Assembly: GCA_028279215.1 (NCBI GenBank)
Contig: JANQOF010000022.1
Span: 1-33,435, forward strand
Direction: 5' to 3'
DNA: 33,435 nt
Origin: Pirellulales bacterium
GTDB taxonomy: Bacteria; Planctomycetota; Planctomycetia; Pirellulales; Lacipirellulaceae
In this document: positions 25,047-33,336 of the stretch, in pieces
Layout of the letters: every line of letters starts with the position of its first letter
Position numbering within the stretch: the stretch's first letter is position 1
Position numbers and translations under genes: made by a program
Notes under the pieces: generated by a model
Databases searched by the model: none
The model's input: the letters and a program-made list of their open reading frames with translations, nothing else
What the model was told of the DNA's origin: nothing

Positions 25047-27290
25047 TCAACCCACTATTCTCCGAGGTTTTGCCGCTATTCCGCCCAGCAGCATTGTCAG
25101 CAGCGTGAAAGTTGGAGGCTCGGGCACCGTCTGGCCGGCAAGCAGCACGCTGGGCTGTGACTGGCCAAAGTTGTCTTTCCATTTCTGGTAGTCGGATGCG
25201 TCGTACAAGCCGCCGAAGTTGTCGCGCCAAACAGTGTAGTCGGATAGGTTGACCGTGCCGTCCCTATTAAAGTCACCTTCCAGGCCCAATCCAATGACCG
25301 AGAGCACGACACTGTTCGCGTTGTAGTCGATATCCCACAGAAAGCCAGCCGGGAGGTCCAACGAGTCGAACATGCCTTCGACACCCACGCCCGCCGTGAT
25401 TAGCGAGAACATGTCGCCTACATTGGGATCAAAGCTGCCGATTAGCGACACTTCGAGTGTGCCGCCGACGAATGCAAAGCGGGTAACGTCGAGTTGGTCG
25501 TACGTTGTGCCGGCATCGGTTCCGCCGAGATCGAACGCCAAGGTCGCGGTGCGAAGGTTCGAGAAGTCGCCGTCGATTGACAGTTGCAGATCGCCGGCGT
25601 CGTCGCCCACTTCCACGCGACCATCGATGTTTCGCACAGGCGTGGTGATCGGCCCGGTGCCGCTAAAGATATCGCCGCCGCCGCGAAGCACACCTTGCTC
25701 GATGTTGACGAACTGCGCATCGAGCGTTCCACCACTGGCGATTTCGATCATGCCACCATGGTTGATCTTGGTTTCGCCAAATGTTGTGAGTGTGGCTCCA
25801 GACTCGATTTGCACCTCGATGGTGGCAGTTGCCGTACCACTTACCGTGAGCGTGTTCGCTTCGGCATCCGATGCGACAACCACGGATTGGTTCGCTCCAC
25901 TGACATTCGTCACTTGGGTAGTGGCCAACAGACCGGGCACCGCGTTGGCCGACCAATTTCCACCTGTGTGCCATGGCGCAGTTGCGGCGCCCGTGTCCCA
26001 TACAAAATCGGTGGTTACCAGATCGCTAATGTACAGACTTGGGCCAGAGCCGCCGACGCCGAGCGACGGACTGGCGTCGATCACCAGATCCCGGCCGTTA
26101 AACAAGTGCGTGCCGATGATACCATCGACGACGTTACCAGGATCGCTGACGTCGGTGACATCGAGAATAGCGACCGGGACGTTGTGCATCGTGAAGTCGC
26201 CGCCAATCGTCACGATGTTCAGCTCGTCAAGAAAAATACCGGGTACGCCGGTGGCAACCCCGCCTGAGCCCTCGACCTCAAGGATGAAGTCGGGCGTGTC
26301 GAGCACCGCGTCGAAGCCCAGTCGCTTCGCCATCGTCTGAGAGATGACAGTGAGGTCTGCTCCGGTGTCGAACAAAAATTCGCGTTCTTCCTTGACGTTG
26401 TCGCCCCGCTTGAGGTCAACGTCGAGAAAGAGTGACCCACCGGTGCCTGTTTGGTCTTGTACGACGGTTGGCGAGGCGGGATTATCGTGGAAGGCGATTT
26501 CACCTCCAAGCTGGCTATTCAAGAGATCTTCAAAGTCCAAGTTATAGACGTAGAACGGCCCCTGAACGAAGCCAATGCCGGGGCGGATATTCAAGTCCGC
26601 ACGGCGAGTAATCCCTTCCGCGGCGCCATCGCCGACGTTAATCAGATCGATTTGCGGAGTACGAACCGTACGTCCCTGGTGTTCAAACATCTGTGGATCG
26701 CTGTTGCGAATCACAATGGAGTGCTGCATCGCCATTGGCAGCCCTACAATGTTCGGCAGTGTCCACGACTCGGGCGCCGTGAGTGTCGCGAAGCTGCTTT
26801 GTCCTCGCATCACACCGTCGTTCATGACTAGGGAGTCGTTGCTGGGCGCCATCCGGTCGCCGAGCCCCGCGACGTAGACCCCGGCCGCATCGTTGATGGT
26901 CATTTCCAATACACCGGTCGCTCCACCGACTGCTTGCGTGTTTGTGCCTGTGAGATCGAATCCGGGTAGATCGAATCCGTCGAACGCCTCTTGTGTGATG
27001 ATGTGAGTGGCGGCCCCCGTGTCCAAGAGGGCAATGTCGTAGTAGGGCGTTCCGTCGGTACCGAGTTGCGTCGCATCTGCTGGAATGGCAAACTCGGCGT
27101 CAGCTATGAAGAAGGTTCCTCCTAGGTCGATACCATCTTCCATCGAATCGATCGTTTTGAACTCATCCGTCATCCCCAAACCAAGAAACGGAATGAATCC
27201 GCCGATCGACGGCCCCTGGGCCAAGGTGCATGTGGTCAACAGTAGCGTGGCCAGAGCGGCTGAGTGAAGTCGTACCAATTGCGTCGCCAT
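25047..27290 (-). CDS. Secreted protein with two aspartic-protease DTGA motifs, beta repeats, dockerin-like segment and PEP-CTERM
   Basis: The 747-residue protein begins with a signal peptide ending near TLAQG. Two retropepsin-like active-site motifs follow: LLDTGAATHII (D90) and LFDTGADLTVIS (D308). Each is followed by a hydrophobic-hydrophobic-glycine flap-side motif (NIVGLPM near 180 and IIGTHLF near 391). Residues about 430-670 are beta-rich and glycine-rich, like autotransporter-associated repeats, opening WHTGGNWSANAVPG. A dockerin-like pair (GDFNRDGTVNLSDYTVW, then SDYQKWKDNFGQ) and a PEP-CTERM tail (VPEPPTF, hydrophobic, KPRR) end the protein. GGAGG lies 11 nt before the ATG at 27290. 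Activity is inferred from the two aspartates only. Confidence 0.82.
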   Translation of the reverse strand: MATQLVRLHSAALATLLLTTCTLAQGPSIGGFIPFLGLGMTDEFKTIDSMEDGIDLGGTFFIADAEFAIPADATQLGTDGTPYYDIALLDTGAATHIITQEAFDGFDLPGFDLTGTNTQAVGGATGVLEMTINDAAGVYVAGLGDRMAPSNDSLVMNDGVMRGQSSFATLTAPESWTLPNIVGLPMAMQHSIVIRNSDPQMFEHQGRTVRTPQIDLINVGDGAAEGITRRADLNIRPGIGFVQGPFYVYNLDFEDLLNSQLGGEIAFHDNPASPTVVQDQTGTGGSLFLDVDLKRGDNVKEEREFLFDTGADLTVISQTMAKRLGFDAVLDTPDFILEVEGSGGVATGVPGIFLDELNIVTIGGDFTMHNVPVAILDVTDVSDPGNVVDGIIGTHLFNGRDLVIDASPSLGVGGSGPSLYISDLVTTDFVWDTGAATAPWHTGGNWSANAVPGLLATTQVTNVSGANQSVVVASDAEANTLTVSGTATATIEVQIESGATLTTFGETKINHGGMIEIASGGTLDAQFVNIEQGVLRGGGDIFSGTGPITTPVRNIDGRVEVGDDAGDLQLSIDGDFSNLRTATLAFDLGGTDAGTTYDQLDVTRFAFVGGTLEVSLIGSFDPNVGDMFSLITAGVGVEGMFDSLDLPAGFLWDIDYNANSVVLSVIGLGLEGDFNRDGTVNLSDYTVWRDNFGGLYDASDYQKWKDNFGQSQPSVLLAGQTVPEPPTFTLLTMLLGGIAAKPRRIVG

Positions 27291-27358
27291 GATTCTGCGT
27301 GCCTCCGCGCACGAAAGAAAGGAAAACTGGACGACCGAATGGCGAGTCGGCCAGACGA

Positions 27359-27451
27359 TTTGCCGAGGAGCAACCGCGTAGTCATACGCGGTTCGCCCGC
27401 GCCCTATGCTGCCCTGGCAAAGAGCGAGAGGTTGCCTCCCGACCGTCTCGC
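27359..27451 (-). promoter_or_regulatory. Strongly foldable 5' leader of the aspartic-protease gene
   Basis: Read on the minus strand, GCGAGA pairs with TCTCGC (27446-27451 with 27424-27429). TTTGCC pairs with GGCAAA (27416-27421 with 27359-27364), enclosing a perfect 9-bp hairpin, AACCGCGTA-TGAC-TACGCGGTT (27372-27393). The two domains sit one after the other between a promoter-like sequence and the start codon. There is no T-run, so it is not a simple terminator. Two ordered, non-overlapping stems suggest a regulatory RNA element rather than chance. I recognise no known riboswitch class in it. The pairings are seen; the role is inferred. Confidence 0.5.
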
Positions 27452-27471
27452 GATCAGTGTGTACTGTCCCA

Positions 27472-27505
27472 ATTCTAGGCTAGGTACAGGGTGCGAAACT
27501 GTCAA
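27472..27505 (-). promoter_or_regulatory. Putative sigma-70-type promoter
   Basis: On the minus strand a perfect TTGACA (27500-27505) is followed after 17 nt by TAGCCT (27477-27482), a weak -10 hexamer. An overlapping TAGAAT (27472-27477) has a 22-nt spacer. Transcription would begin near 27470 and give a leader of about 180 nt before the ATG at 27290, containing the stems described. Planctomycete promoter consensus is not well constrained, so this is a plausible match, not proof. Confidence 0.4.
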
Positions 27506-27552
27506 CGAAACGGCAAATGATTCAGAGGTTGCTCGCGGGGGCTGACCCCGCA

Positions 27553-28860
27553 TCAAACCTTCGGTCGACCGATGCTGTAGTACGTGTAGCCGCGGCGCTT
27601 CATCCGCTCGGGCTCGTAAAGGTTGCGGCCGTCGAACACCACGGGCGACTTCAGCAGCTGGTACATTTCGGCGAAGTCGGGCGAGTGGTAGTCTTTCCAG
27701 TCGGTCATAATCACCAGGGCGTCGGCACCTTCGAGCGCTTCCATGCGACGATCGCAGTAGGTGATCTTGTCGCCCAGTTCGGCCTTGACGTTGTCGAGGG
27801 CCTCTGGGTCGTGGGCCTGAACCACGGCGCCTTGTTCGAGCAGCCAATCGATCAGCACCAGTGCGGGGGCTTCGCGAATGTCGTCGGTGCGCGGCTTGAA
27901 AGCGAGGCCCCACACCGCAATTTTCTTACCTTTCAAGTTGCCACTGAAGTGCTCCTTGAGCTTATGAGTGAACACCGACTTCTGCCGCTCGTTCACGGCG
28001 TCCACGGCCTCAAGCATGGTTGGCTGGCAACCATGATCGGCACTCATGGCCGTAAGCGCCCGTACGTCTTTTGGGAAACAACTTCCGCCGTAGCCAACGC
28101 CGGGGAATAGAAACGCGAAGCCAATGCGGCTATCGTGCCCGATGCCGCGGCGTACATCGTTAATATCGCCGCCCATGCGTTCACACAGGTTGGCCATCTC
28201 GTTGATAAAGCTAATCTTCGTCGCTAGTAGCGCGTTGGCGACGTACTTCGTCATCTCGGCGCTTTCGGGCGACATGCTGATAAACGGCTTTTCGGTCCGT
28301 AGAAACGGTTCGTAAAGCTGGTGCAATGTGTCGGCGACCTCTGGCCTTCGAACACCGACGACTACTCGGTCGGGCTTCATGAAGTCTTCGATGGCGGCGC
28401 CTTCCTTCAGAAATTCTGGATTGCTGGCGACGTCGCATTCCCGGCCGGTCAATTCTCTGAGCATGCCGAAGATCTTGGCGTTCGTGCCCACAGGCACGGT
28501 GCTCTTGGTGACCACAATGGCATCCTCGCGAAGATGCGGAGCGATTGCCTTCACCACGCTCCACATAGCCGACAAGTTGGCCGCACCATCGTCGCCCTGA
28601 GGGGTGCCGACGGCAAGGTAGATGATGTCGGCCGGCGCGACCCCGGCGGGTGTGTCGGTGGTGAACTCGAGCCGGCCCGATTCGGCATTGCGCTCAACCA
28701 ATTCCGCAAGCCCGGGTTCGTAGATGGGAATTACGCCTTTCTTGAGACCTTCGACTTTCTTCTCATCGATGTCGATGCAGGTGACGTTGTTGCCGCTGTC
28801 GGCGAAACAAGTGCCAGTAACTAGGCCCACATAGCCAGTTCCAATGACGGCAATCTTCAT
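27553..28860 (-). CDS. ugd: UDP-glucose 6-dehydrogenase
   Basis: The 435-residue NAD+-dependent enzyme oxidises UDP-glucose twice to UDP-glucuronate, a precursor of acidic polysaccharides. The Rossmann motif GTGYVG opens the protein ([20 protein letters not shown]). The substrate and catalytic residues of the family are present: T/S-containing [18 protein letters not shown]205 and N209 in [13 protein letters not shown], and the nucleophile C261 in [10 protein letters not shown]. The C-terminal UDP-binding domain has [16 protein letters not shown]. Length fits the family. ATG 28860 is the obvious start. It probably feeds exopolysaccharide synthesis with the glycosyltransferases elsewhere in the window, though not in one operon. 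Confidence 0.95.
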   Translation of the reverse strand: MKIAVIGTGYVGLVTGTCFADSGNNVTCIDIDEKKVEGLKKGVIPIYEPGLAELVERNAESGRLEFTTDTPAGVAPADIIYLAVGTPQGDDGAANLSAMWSVVKAIAPHLREDAIVVTKSTVPVGTNAKIFGMLRELTGRECDVASNPEFLKEGAAIEDFMKPDRVVVGVRRPEVADTLHQLYEPFLRTEKPFISMSPESAEMTKYVANALLATKISFINEMANLCERMGGDINDVRRGIGHDSRIGFAFLFPGVGYGGSCFPKDVRALTAMSADHGCQPTMLEAVDAVNERQKSVFTHKLKEHFSGNLKGKKIAVWGLAFKPRTDDIREAPALVLIDWLLEQGAVVQAHDPEALDNVKAELGDKITYCDRRMEALEGADALVIMTDWKDYHSPDFAEMYQLLKSPVVFDGRNLYEPERMKRRGYTYYSIGRPKV

Positions 28861-29039
28861 CGCTAGTATTCTCTCCCAAAGTGAAAGGTGGTTAGCTTGC
28901 CTGACCGGCGCAAGATACCAAGCCCTCCATCATAGTCGAATCGTCGCCACCGTCGAGCGACCAGAGCCGCTGGACGGCTGCGGCGCTGCATATCTCTTGG
29001 GCGCTCATAAATTGAACAGCTAAGTGGGCCACGCCACCG

Positions 29040-29840
29040 CTAGCATTTGGCGGCCCAGGTAGTCTGTGCGTGGGCGCTCTCGACGATGCCCGAGTCGACA
29101 ATCGGCACCGCTGCCTGGGCACCGGCCGCCAGTGCGTGGTCGGCCAGTCGAGCAATTTGCCGTGGGTTGCCCTCGGCCAGGGCGTGCACATGTCGTAGGG
29201 CATCCTCGGTGAATACCGGGTCGAGCCGCCCAGTGGCCATCAGGGCGTGCTGCAAGTAGTCGACCGTGGTGTCGGCTTCCCACGGGTGTAGCTCAACCTT
29301 CAGGTCGATCAGGTCGACTAGCGCAACGGGCCAGCGTTGGGCTTCGTTGGAAGTTGCCGCCGCAACCATGGTCCAAGCCGCGCCGACATTGGTGGCCAAC
29401 CGCGACAGCCGAACGATCTGTTGGCATAAGTCGACACCGGCCTGCCCGGCGTCGTCGACCAACACCACGGCACTTTCACCCCGCCACGCATGCTCGGTGG
29501 CGGTGTCGGCCAGACGTTGCCACAATCTCGAAACACTATCGCCCAGCGCAGGCTGCACGTCGAACGCGCAAGCGACTTGCCACAACATTTCACGCGCTGT
29601 TAGTCCAAAGGCGTCAACCACCGCAGCGTAACGACCGGTACGGGTAAACAAACGGCCGGCCTCATCGAGCACCGTCGTCTTACCCAATCCTCGGTCGGCA
29701 ACCACGGCTCCCATGGCGCGACGCTCGGTGGCCAAGTATTCAATTCGCGCAAGCGCCTCTTGCTGCGACGGCGCAGGATAGGCTGCGCCGCGGTTGTGGT
29801 AGGGAGAGTGATTGAGTTGCCAATGGGTTAGGTATGACAT
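29040..29840 (-). CDS. ExeA/GspA-like AAA ATPase
   Basis: The 266-residue protein from ATG 29840 begins MSYLTHWQLNHSPYHN, the typical opening of ExeA-like ATPases (short helix, then NPF-like motif). Walker A is VVADRGLGKTT (about 47-56) and Walker B is AVVLVDDAGQ (about 124-133, DD in place of the common DE/DEA). The C-terminal helical domain reads AEGNPRQIARLADHALAAGA. ExeA works in type II secretion assembly, but this copy lacks the usual peptidoglycan-binding domain and no secretin or pilin gene is nearby. A general role as a loading ATPase is equally possible. A start at 29876 would add 12 unlikely residues. Confidence 0.85.
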   Translation of the reverse strand: MSYLTHWQLNHSPYHNRGAAYPAPSQQEALARIEYLATERRAMGAVVADRGLGKTTVLDEAGRLFTRTGRYAAVVDAFGLTAREMLWQVACAFDVQPALGDSVSRLWQRLADTATEHAWRGESAVVLVDDAGQAGVDLCQQIVRLSRLATNVGAAWTMVAAATSNEAQRWPVALVDLIDLKVELHPWEADTTVDYLQHALMATGRLDPVFTEDALRHVHALAEGNPRQIARLADHALAAGAQAAVPIVDSGIVESAHAQTTWAAKC

Positions 29841-29968
29841 GGGTTCGACCGTTGAACGCGCCAGAGTCTCCAACAAGGTTTGTACTACGCAAGCACCGAC
29901 ACATTCGTCATAATCGGCATCGTCCGCTGGTGAACTTCAACCTCGCTCTGCTAGCACACTTGATCTCG

Positions 29969-30673
29969 ATGGCCAACCGATTTTTCCTGCCAACCGCGCC
30001 CGTCGACGGCCGCGCCGTGCTCGACGGCCCCGAGGCGCACCATCTGCTGCACGTGATGCGCGCGAGTGTGGGCGACAAGGTGACGTTGTTCGACGGCCAG
30101 GGCGGCGAGTACGCCGCGACGGTTGCGAAGTGCGGCCGTAGCGAAGTCGATCTAGCCGTTGGCGAACGAACCACAACAAACCGACAGCTGCCCACGCAAC
30201 TGGTGATGGGCGTGGCCCTACCCAAAGGCGATCGGCAGAGGTGGCTGGCGGAAAAACTCACCGAACTCGGCGTCGCCCGATTGGTGCCACTCGGCACCGA
30301 GCGAAGCTTCACCGACCCAAAACGCAAATCGCTCGATCGCCTTGAGCGTTCGGTGATTGAGGCCTGCAAGCAGTGTGGTCGTAACACGCTCATGCAGATT
30401 GCCGAGCCGCAGCCGCTAGACGAGTTCCTCGCCGAGGCCGCCGGGACAAGATTAGTGGCTGATCCCCACGGCGAGCCAGTCGCTGGAGTACTCTCAAGAC
30501 CGCTCACCGTGGTTAGCATTGTTGTAGGCCCCGAGGGAGGACTCTCCGAAGCCGAGGTGGAACTCGCGAGCCAGCACGGCTGGGCGCGCGTCGGACTGGG
30601 ACGCAGCATCCTGCGTATCGAAACTGCTGCTGTGGCGATTGCCGCCGTGATTGCGAATCATCCATCTGCTTGA
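29969..30673 (+). CDS. rsmE: 16S rRNA (uracil(1498)-N(3))-methyltransferase
   Basis: The 234-residue SPOUT-class enzyme methylates U1498 of 16S rRNA using S-adenosylmethionine. The N-terminal PUA-like part has HHLLHVMRASVGDKVTLFDG. The SPOUT knot motifs are visible at VVGPEGGLSEAE (about 186-196) and LGRSILRIETA (210-220), which form the cofactor-binding trefoil. Length matches the family. ATG 29969 is preferred because the segment upstream to 29834 is basic and unlike homologues. The gene is divergent from the ExeA-like gene and convergent with the next gene, with 16 bp between the stops. Confidence 0.94.
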   Translation: MANRFFLPTAPVDGRAVLDGPEAHHLLHVMRASVGDKVTLFDGQGGEYAATVAKCGRSEVDLAVGERTTTNRQLPTQLVMGVALPKGDRQRWLAEKLTELGVARLVPLGTERSFTDPKRKSLDRLERSVIEACKQCGRNTLMQIAEPQPLDEFLAEAAGTRLVADPHGEPVAGVLSRPLTVVSIVVGPEGGLSEAEVELASQHGWARVGLGRSILRIETAAVAIAAVIANHPSA

Positions 30674-30689
30674 TCTGCCGCACCGTCTC

Positions 30690-31217
30690 TCACTCGCCGG
30701 AGGCTCGCGCCTCGTTCGCTTTGGGCCGCTCGATCGTCCCGAACAAATGCCCGCCGTGATCACGGCCGCTCCAGTAGCCTGCGTAGTGATCGTCGTAGAA
30801 CAACACTCGCGCGCTATACGTTCCCAGGCCCGGGAAGCCCACGTTGTCGACTACCACCACCGGCGTATCGCCGGCCCACTCCACGGGCAAGGTCATGGGA
30901 ATCGTCACATCATTCTCGCCGTAGCGAATGCGGGCTTTGAACAACCAGTGTCCTTGGTCGTCGATCTTACGAACTTCCTCCAAATCGTATCGCTCGGTCC
31001 GCAACTTGGGTGGCGCGTCGGCGTCTTGGGCGCCGGTAACCGTAAAATTGCCAGTGAGTTTTGCGCCAGTTAGCATTTCGGCGAATTGAGCGTCACGTTC
31101 GGTAATCTGTGGCGGCTTCGACTCGTCGGCGTGAGCATCCAGAGTGGGAGCTGCGGTAGCAACGACCACCACACACATAACCCAACTAGGCCCCATCAGC
31201 GTGCGATTGATCCGCAT
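30690..31217 (-). CDS. Secreted protein of unknown function
   Basis: The 175-residue protein from ATG 31217 has GGAGG 6 nt upstream, the clearest ribosome binding site in the window, which decides the start over ATG 31238. A signal peptide (MRINRTLMGPSWVMCVVVVATAAPT) is followed by a domain of about 140 residues: QFAEMLTGAKLTGNFTVTG, YDLEEVRKIDDQGHWLFKARIRYG, then VVVVDNVGFPGLGTYSARVLF and YAGYWSGRDHGGHLFGTIE. The pattern looks like an eight-stranded beta fold, perhaps lipocalin-like, but I do not recognise a named family. Expected in the periplasm. Confidence 0.8.
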   Translation of the reverse strand: MRINRTLMGPSWVMCVVVVATAAPTLDAHADESKPPQITERDAQFAEMLTGAKLTGNFTVTGAQDADAPPKLRTERYDLEEVRKIDDQGHWLFKARIRYGENDVTIPMTLPVEWAGDTPVVVVDNVGFPGLGTYSARVLFYDDHYAGYWSGRDHGGHLFGTIERPKANEARASGE

Positions 31218-31342
31218 GAAAATCCTCCAGCAATGCAAGTAACGATCTGCCGGCGAGCAACTATCTCGCTCTGTCGCGGTTCAGCATACCAGAGTGACGC
31301 GCGGCGTACAGAAACGACGCTCGAAACTGAGCTGCCTGGCAG

Positions 31343-32011
31343 CTATCGCAATCGCCGCGTTGGTTGATAGAACTGGGTGGTGTTGAAATAACGTGTGCCG
31401 TGGCCGGTGCCGGGGATGGAGCCCGACGACTGCGGCACGGCCTCGCCGTACGACACTTGCTGTACCTGATTCTGCAGCGAGTTGATCCGCCGCCGGGCGG
31501 CCGCGTTGGTCTGCATTTGGCGCTGCACCGGCCGGACAAATGCGTGGTAATTCGGCAGTCCCTCAACGCCTTCCTCCACGTACAAGTTCATGTACGGGCT
31601 GATAGTCGGAGGCATCGTAGCCAGCGCGCCTTCAAAAGGCTTGCGGAACTGCTGAGGCACGGCATTGCGGGTGCTGCCCGTTGTCGGGCGGGTGGGCAAC
31701 GCCGCGAGCGCGCGGCCCGAGGTGACCCCGCCGTAGAAATCGATGATGTTCTGAACGCGCTTCGGTAGGTTGGCAGTCGACTCGGCGCTCAGCCGTTGCG
31801 GTCGAGCGGCAACTACCGTTGGCGTACGAACGGCTGACGTTGGCGTTGCTACCTTCGGCGTGTCCGGCAAGTTGGGGAACCTTAGTTCCGTCTTCGTGCT
31901 GCTAGGCTTGGAAAAGTCGGGCATGTCCGGCGGAGTATCGAACTGCCCCCACGCGACCGACGACACGACACAACCAAACAACAGACAACCAAGCTTTTTG
32001 ACGGTCGACAC
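31343..32011 (-). CDS. Secreted low-complexity protein of unknown function
   Basis: The 222-residue protein starts at GTG 32011, with GGGAG 8 nt upstream, and opens with a signal peptide (VSTVKKLGCLLFGCVVSSVAWGQFD). The mature part is rich in Pro, Thr, Arg and Gln, with segments LPKRVQNIIDFYGGVTSGRALA and SPYMNLYVEEGVEGLPNYHAFVRP, and it ends with HGTRYFNTTQFYQPTRRLR. It may be an extracytoplasmic structural protein; nothing enzymatic is visible. The frame is open upstream to 32200, but that part is basic and unlike a secreted protein. It is followed by the minus-strand 31217 gene after 125 bp. Confidence 0.7.
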   Translation of the reverse strand: MSTVKKLGCLLFGCVVSSVAWGQFDTPPDMPDFSKPSSTKTELRFPNLPDTPKVATPTSAVRTPTVVAARPQRLSAESTANLPKRVQNIIDFYGGVTSGRALAALPTRPTTGSTRNAVPQQFRKPFEGALATMPPTISPYMNLYVEEGVEGLPNYHAFVRPVQRQMQTNAAARRRINSLQNQVQQVSYGEAVPQSSGSIPGTGHGTRYFNTTQFYQPTRRLR

Positions 32012-32144
32012 GGCACAAACTCCCGACGAGCAAGTGTAGACGAGCAAACGTAACCGCCCCCGATGGACCGCTACGTTTTGTCTAATCGTCAAACTCGGCC
32101 CCAGAACTTTCAACCAACTCGCCCTCCGACCTTTCATTGACGCT

Positions 32145-33311
32145 TCACTCCGCCAGCAGTGCCTGCAGCGCATGCTTGCTGACTGCCGCACTCGGTGCAA
32201 GCCAGGCCTCTGTTACTCTGTCCGATTGTTCCTTGTTGAACAGCACGGCTGTACCAGCGGGCAGTGCCGGCGGATTCATGATGGCGCCAATCCCTTCGAG
32301 CAGTTCATCAATTCCTTGTCGGCGAACTATCGACGTGAGAAAGAACTTGTCGCCAGCACGCTTCTCGAGCTTCTGAATTTCGGATGGATTGAGCAGGTCG
32401 ATCTTGCTCGCAACCTTAATCATGGGAATGCCCTTCAGTCGACTGAAAAACACTTTGGAAGATGGTTTGCCCTCTAACCAAGTGCGGGCTTCGGCGACAT
32501 GCAGCACAAGTTTCGCACGGTGAATCGAGTCGAAGATTATGTCGATGCCTCGTTGCTCGATCGAATCGGCGCCCCTTCGCAATCCGGCGGTGTCGATCAG
32601 TTCGACCTTCCAGCCATCGATTGCTGTGGTAGTGGTCACAAGGTCACGCGTCGTGCCCGGTACGTCGAATACGATGGACCGCTCGAAACCAACTAGCGTG
32701 TTGATTAGGCTGCTCTTGCCAACGTTGGGAGCGCCCATGACATAAACTTGTGTTGGATGCAAGAAAGGATTGCACCCGTGCCATCGATTGATGAGCGTGA
32801 ACATCCGATCCTTAGCTTCCTCCAACTGGCCGCTGTCGATCAACTCGAGCGCCTGTTCCAAGTCCTTGCGGAGCGCTCCGTTTATTTGATCGAGCAGCAC
32901 GAGCGCCTCTCGCTCGGTAACGACTTGGGCAAGCGCACGATGGGCGGCAGCTTCGATGGAGCCGGCGGTGGTTTCGGCAAGCCACTCCTGTTGCTCGACC
33001 ACCTGGCAACCGACCGACTTGAGCGACTCGACAATCGCTCGGCTCGCGGCAGCGCCGCCGTGGCAATGGACTTCGACGGAGTCTTCGCTGCGGGTCACCA
33101 CCACTTCTTCGCCATCGGCATCGCCCCAGCGACCGAACGCGACTCGCCCGCTTGGCGTCTCCGCGAGCGACTTACCGCTGGCGGCCCGGAAACATCGATC
33201 CACGACCCGCACACTGTCTGCTCCACGGACCGCCACCACGGCAATCGCTCCACGACCCGCCGGTGTGAGCACACCAACGCGCGGAGTCTCAACAGTGCTT
33301 CGCTCGGTCAT
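32145..33311 (-). CDS. MnmE-like GTPase lacking the C-terminal cysteine motif
   Basis: The 388-residue protein has the MnmE N-terminal domain (VGVLTPAGRGAIAVVAVRG, and VHCHGGAAASRAIVESL where the folate-binding region lies), a helical domain and a G domain. The G motifs are G1 GAPNVGKSS (193-201), VPGTTRD (217-223), DTAG (240-243) and a degenerate G4, SKID (303-306), for NKxD. MnmE is normally about 450 residues and ends in C-x-G-K, needed for tRNA wobble-uridine modification with MnmG; here the protein ends HALQALLAE. It is therefore probably a paralogue or divergent form. The ATG at 33311 is 25 bp from the terminal repeat. Confidence 0.85.
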   Translation of the reverse strand: MTERSTVETPRVGVLTPAGRGAIAVVAVRGADSVRVVDRCFRAASGKSLAETPSGRVAFGRWGDADGEEVVVTRSEDSVEVHCHGGAAASRAIVESLKSVGCQVVEQQEWLAETTAGSIEAAAHRALAQVVTEREALVLLDQINGALRKDLEQALELIDSGQLEEAKDRMFTLINRWHGCNPFLHPTQVYVMGAPNVGKSSLINTLVGFERSIVFDVPGTTRDLVTTTTAIDGWKVELIDTAGLRRGADSIEQRGIDIIFDSIHRAKLVLHVAEARTWLEGKPSSKVFFSRLKGIPMIKVASKIDLLNPSEIQKLEKRAGDKFFLTSIVRRQGIDELLEGIGAIMNPPALPAGTAVLFNKEQSDRVTEAWLAPSAAVSKHALQALLAE

Positions 33312-33336
33312 CCTTCGAACGCCCTTCCGCCGACCA

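Larger units (their letters stand above)
27291..27552. other. 262-bp intergenic region between ugd and the aspartic-protease gene
   Basis: This is the longest gene-free stretch. It holds the putative promoter (27472-27505) and the paired stems (27359-27451) described separately. The remaining 60 bp next to the protease start contain GGAGG (11 nt before the ATG) and a pyrimidine-rich run on the minus strand. The part next to the ugd stop (27506-27552) shows no terminator. Confidence 0.6.

Noticed and set aside
25372-26340. Plus-strand frame opposite the aspartic-protease gene
   Set aside because: Serine/proline/valine-rich antisense translation without domain signals.
27359-27451. Cyclic-di-GMP riboswitch or transcription terminator
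   Set aside because: The conserved GEMM segments are absent and no T-run follows the strong hairpin on either strand.
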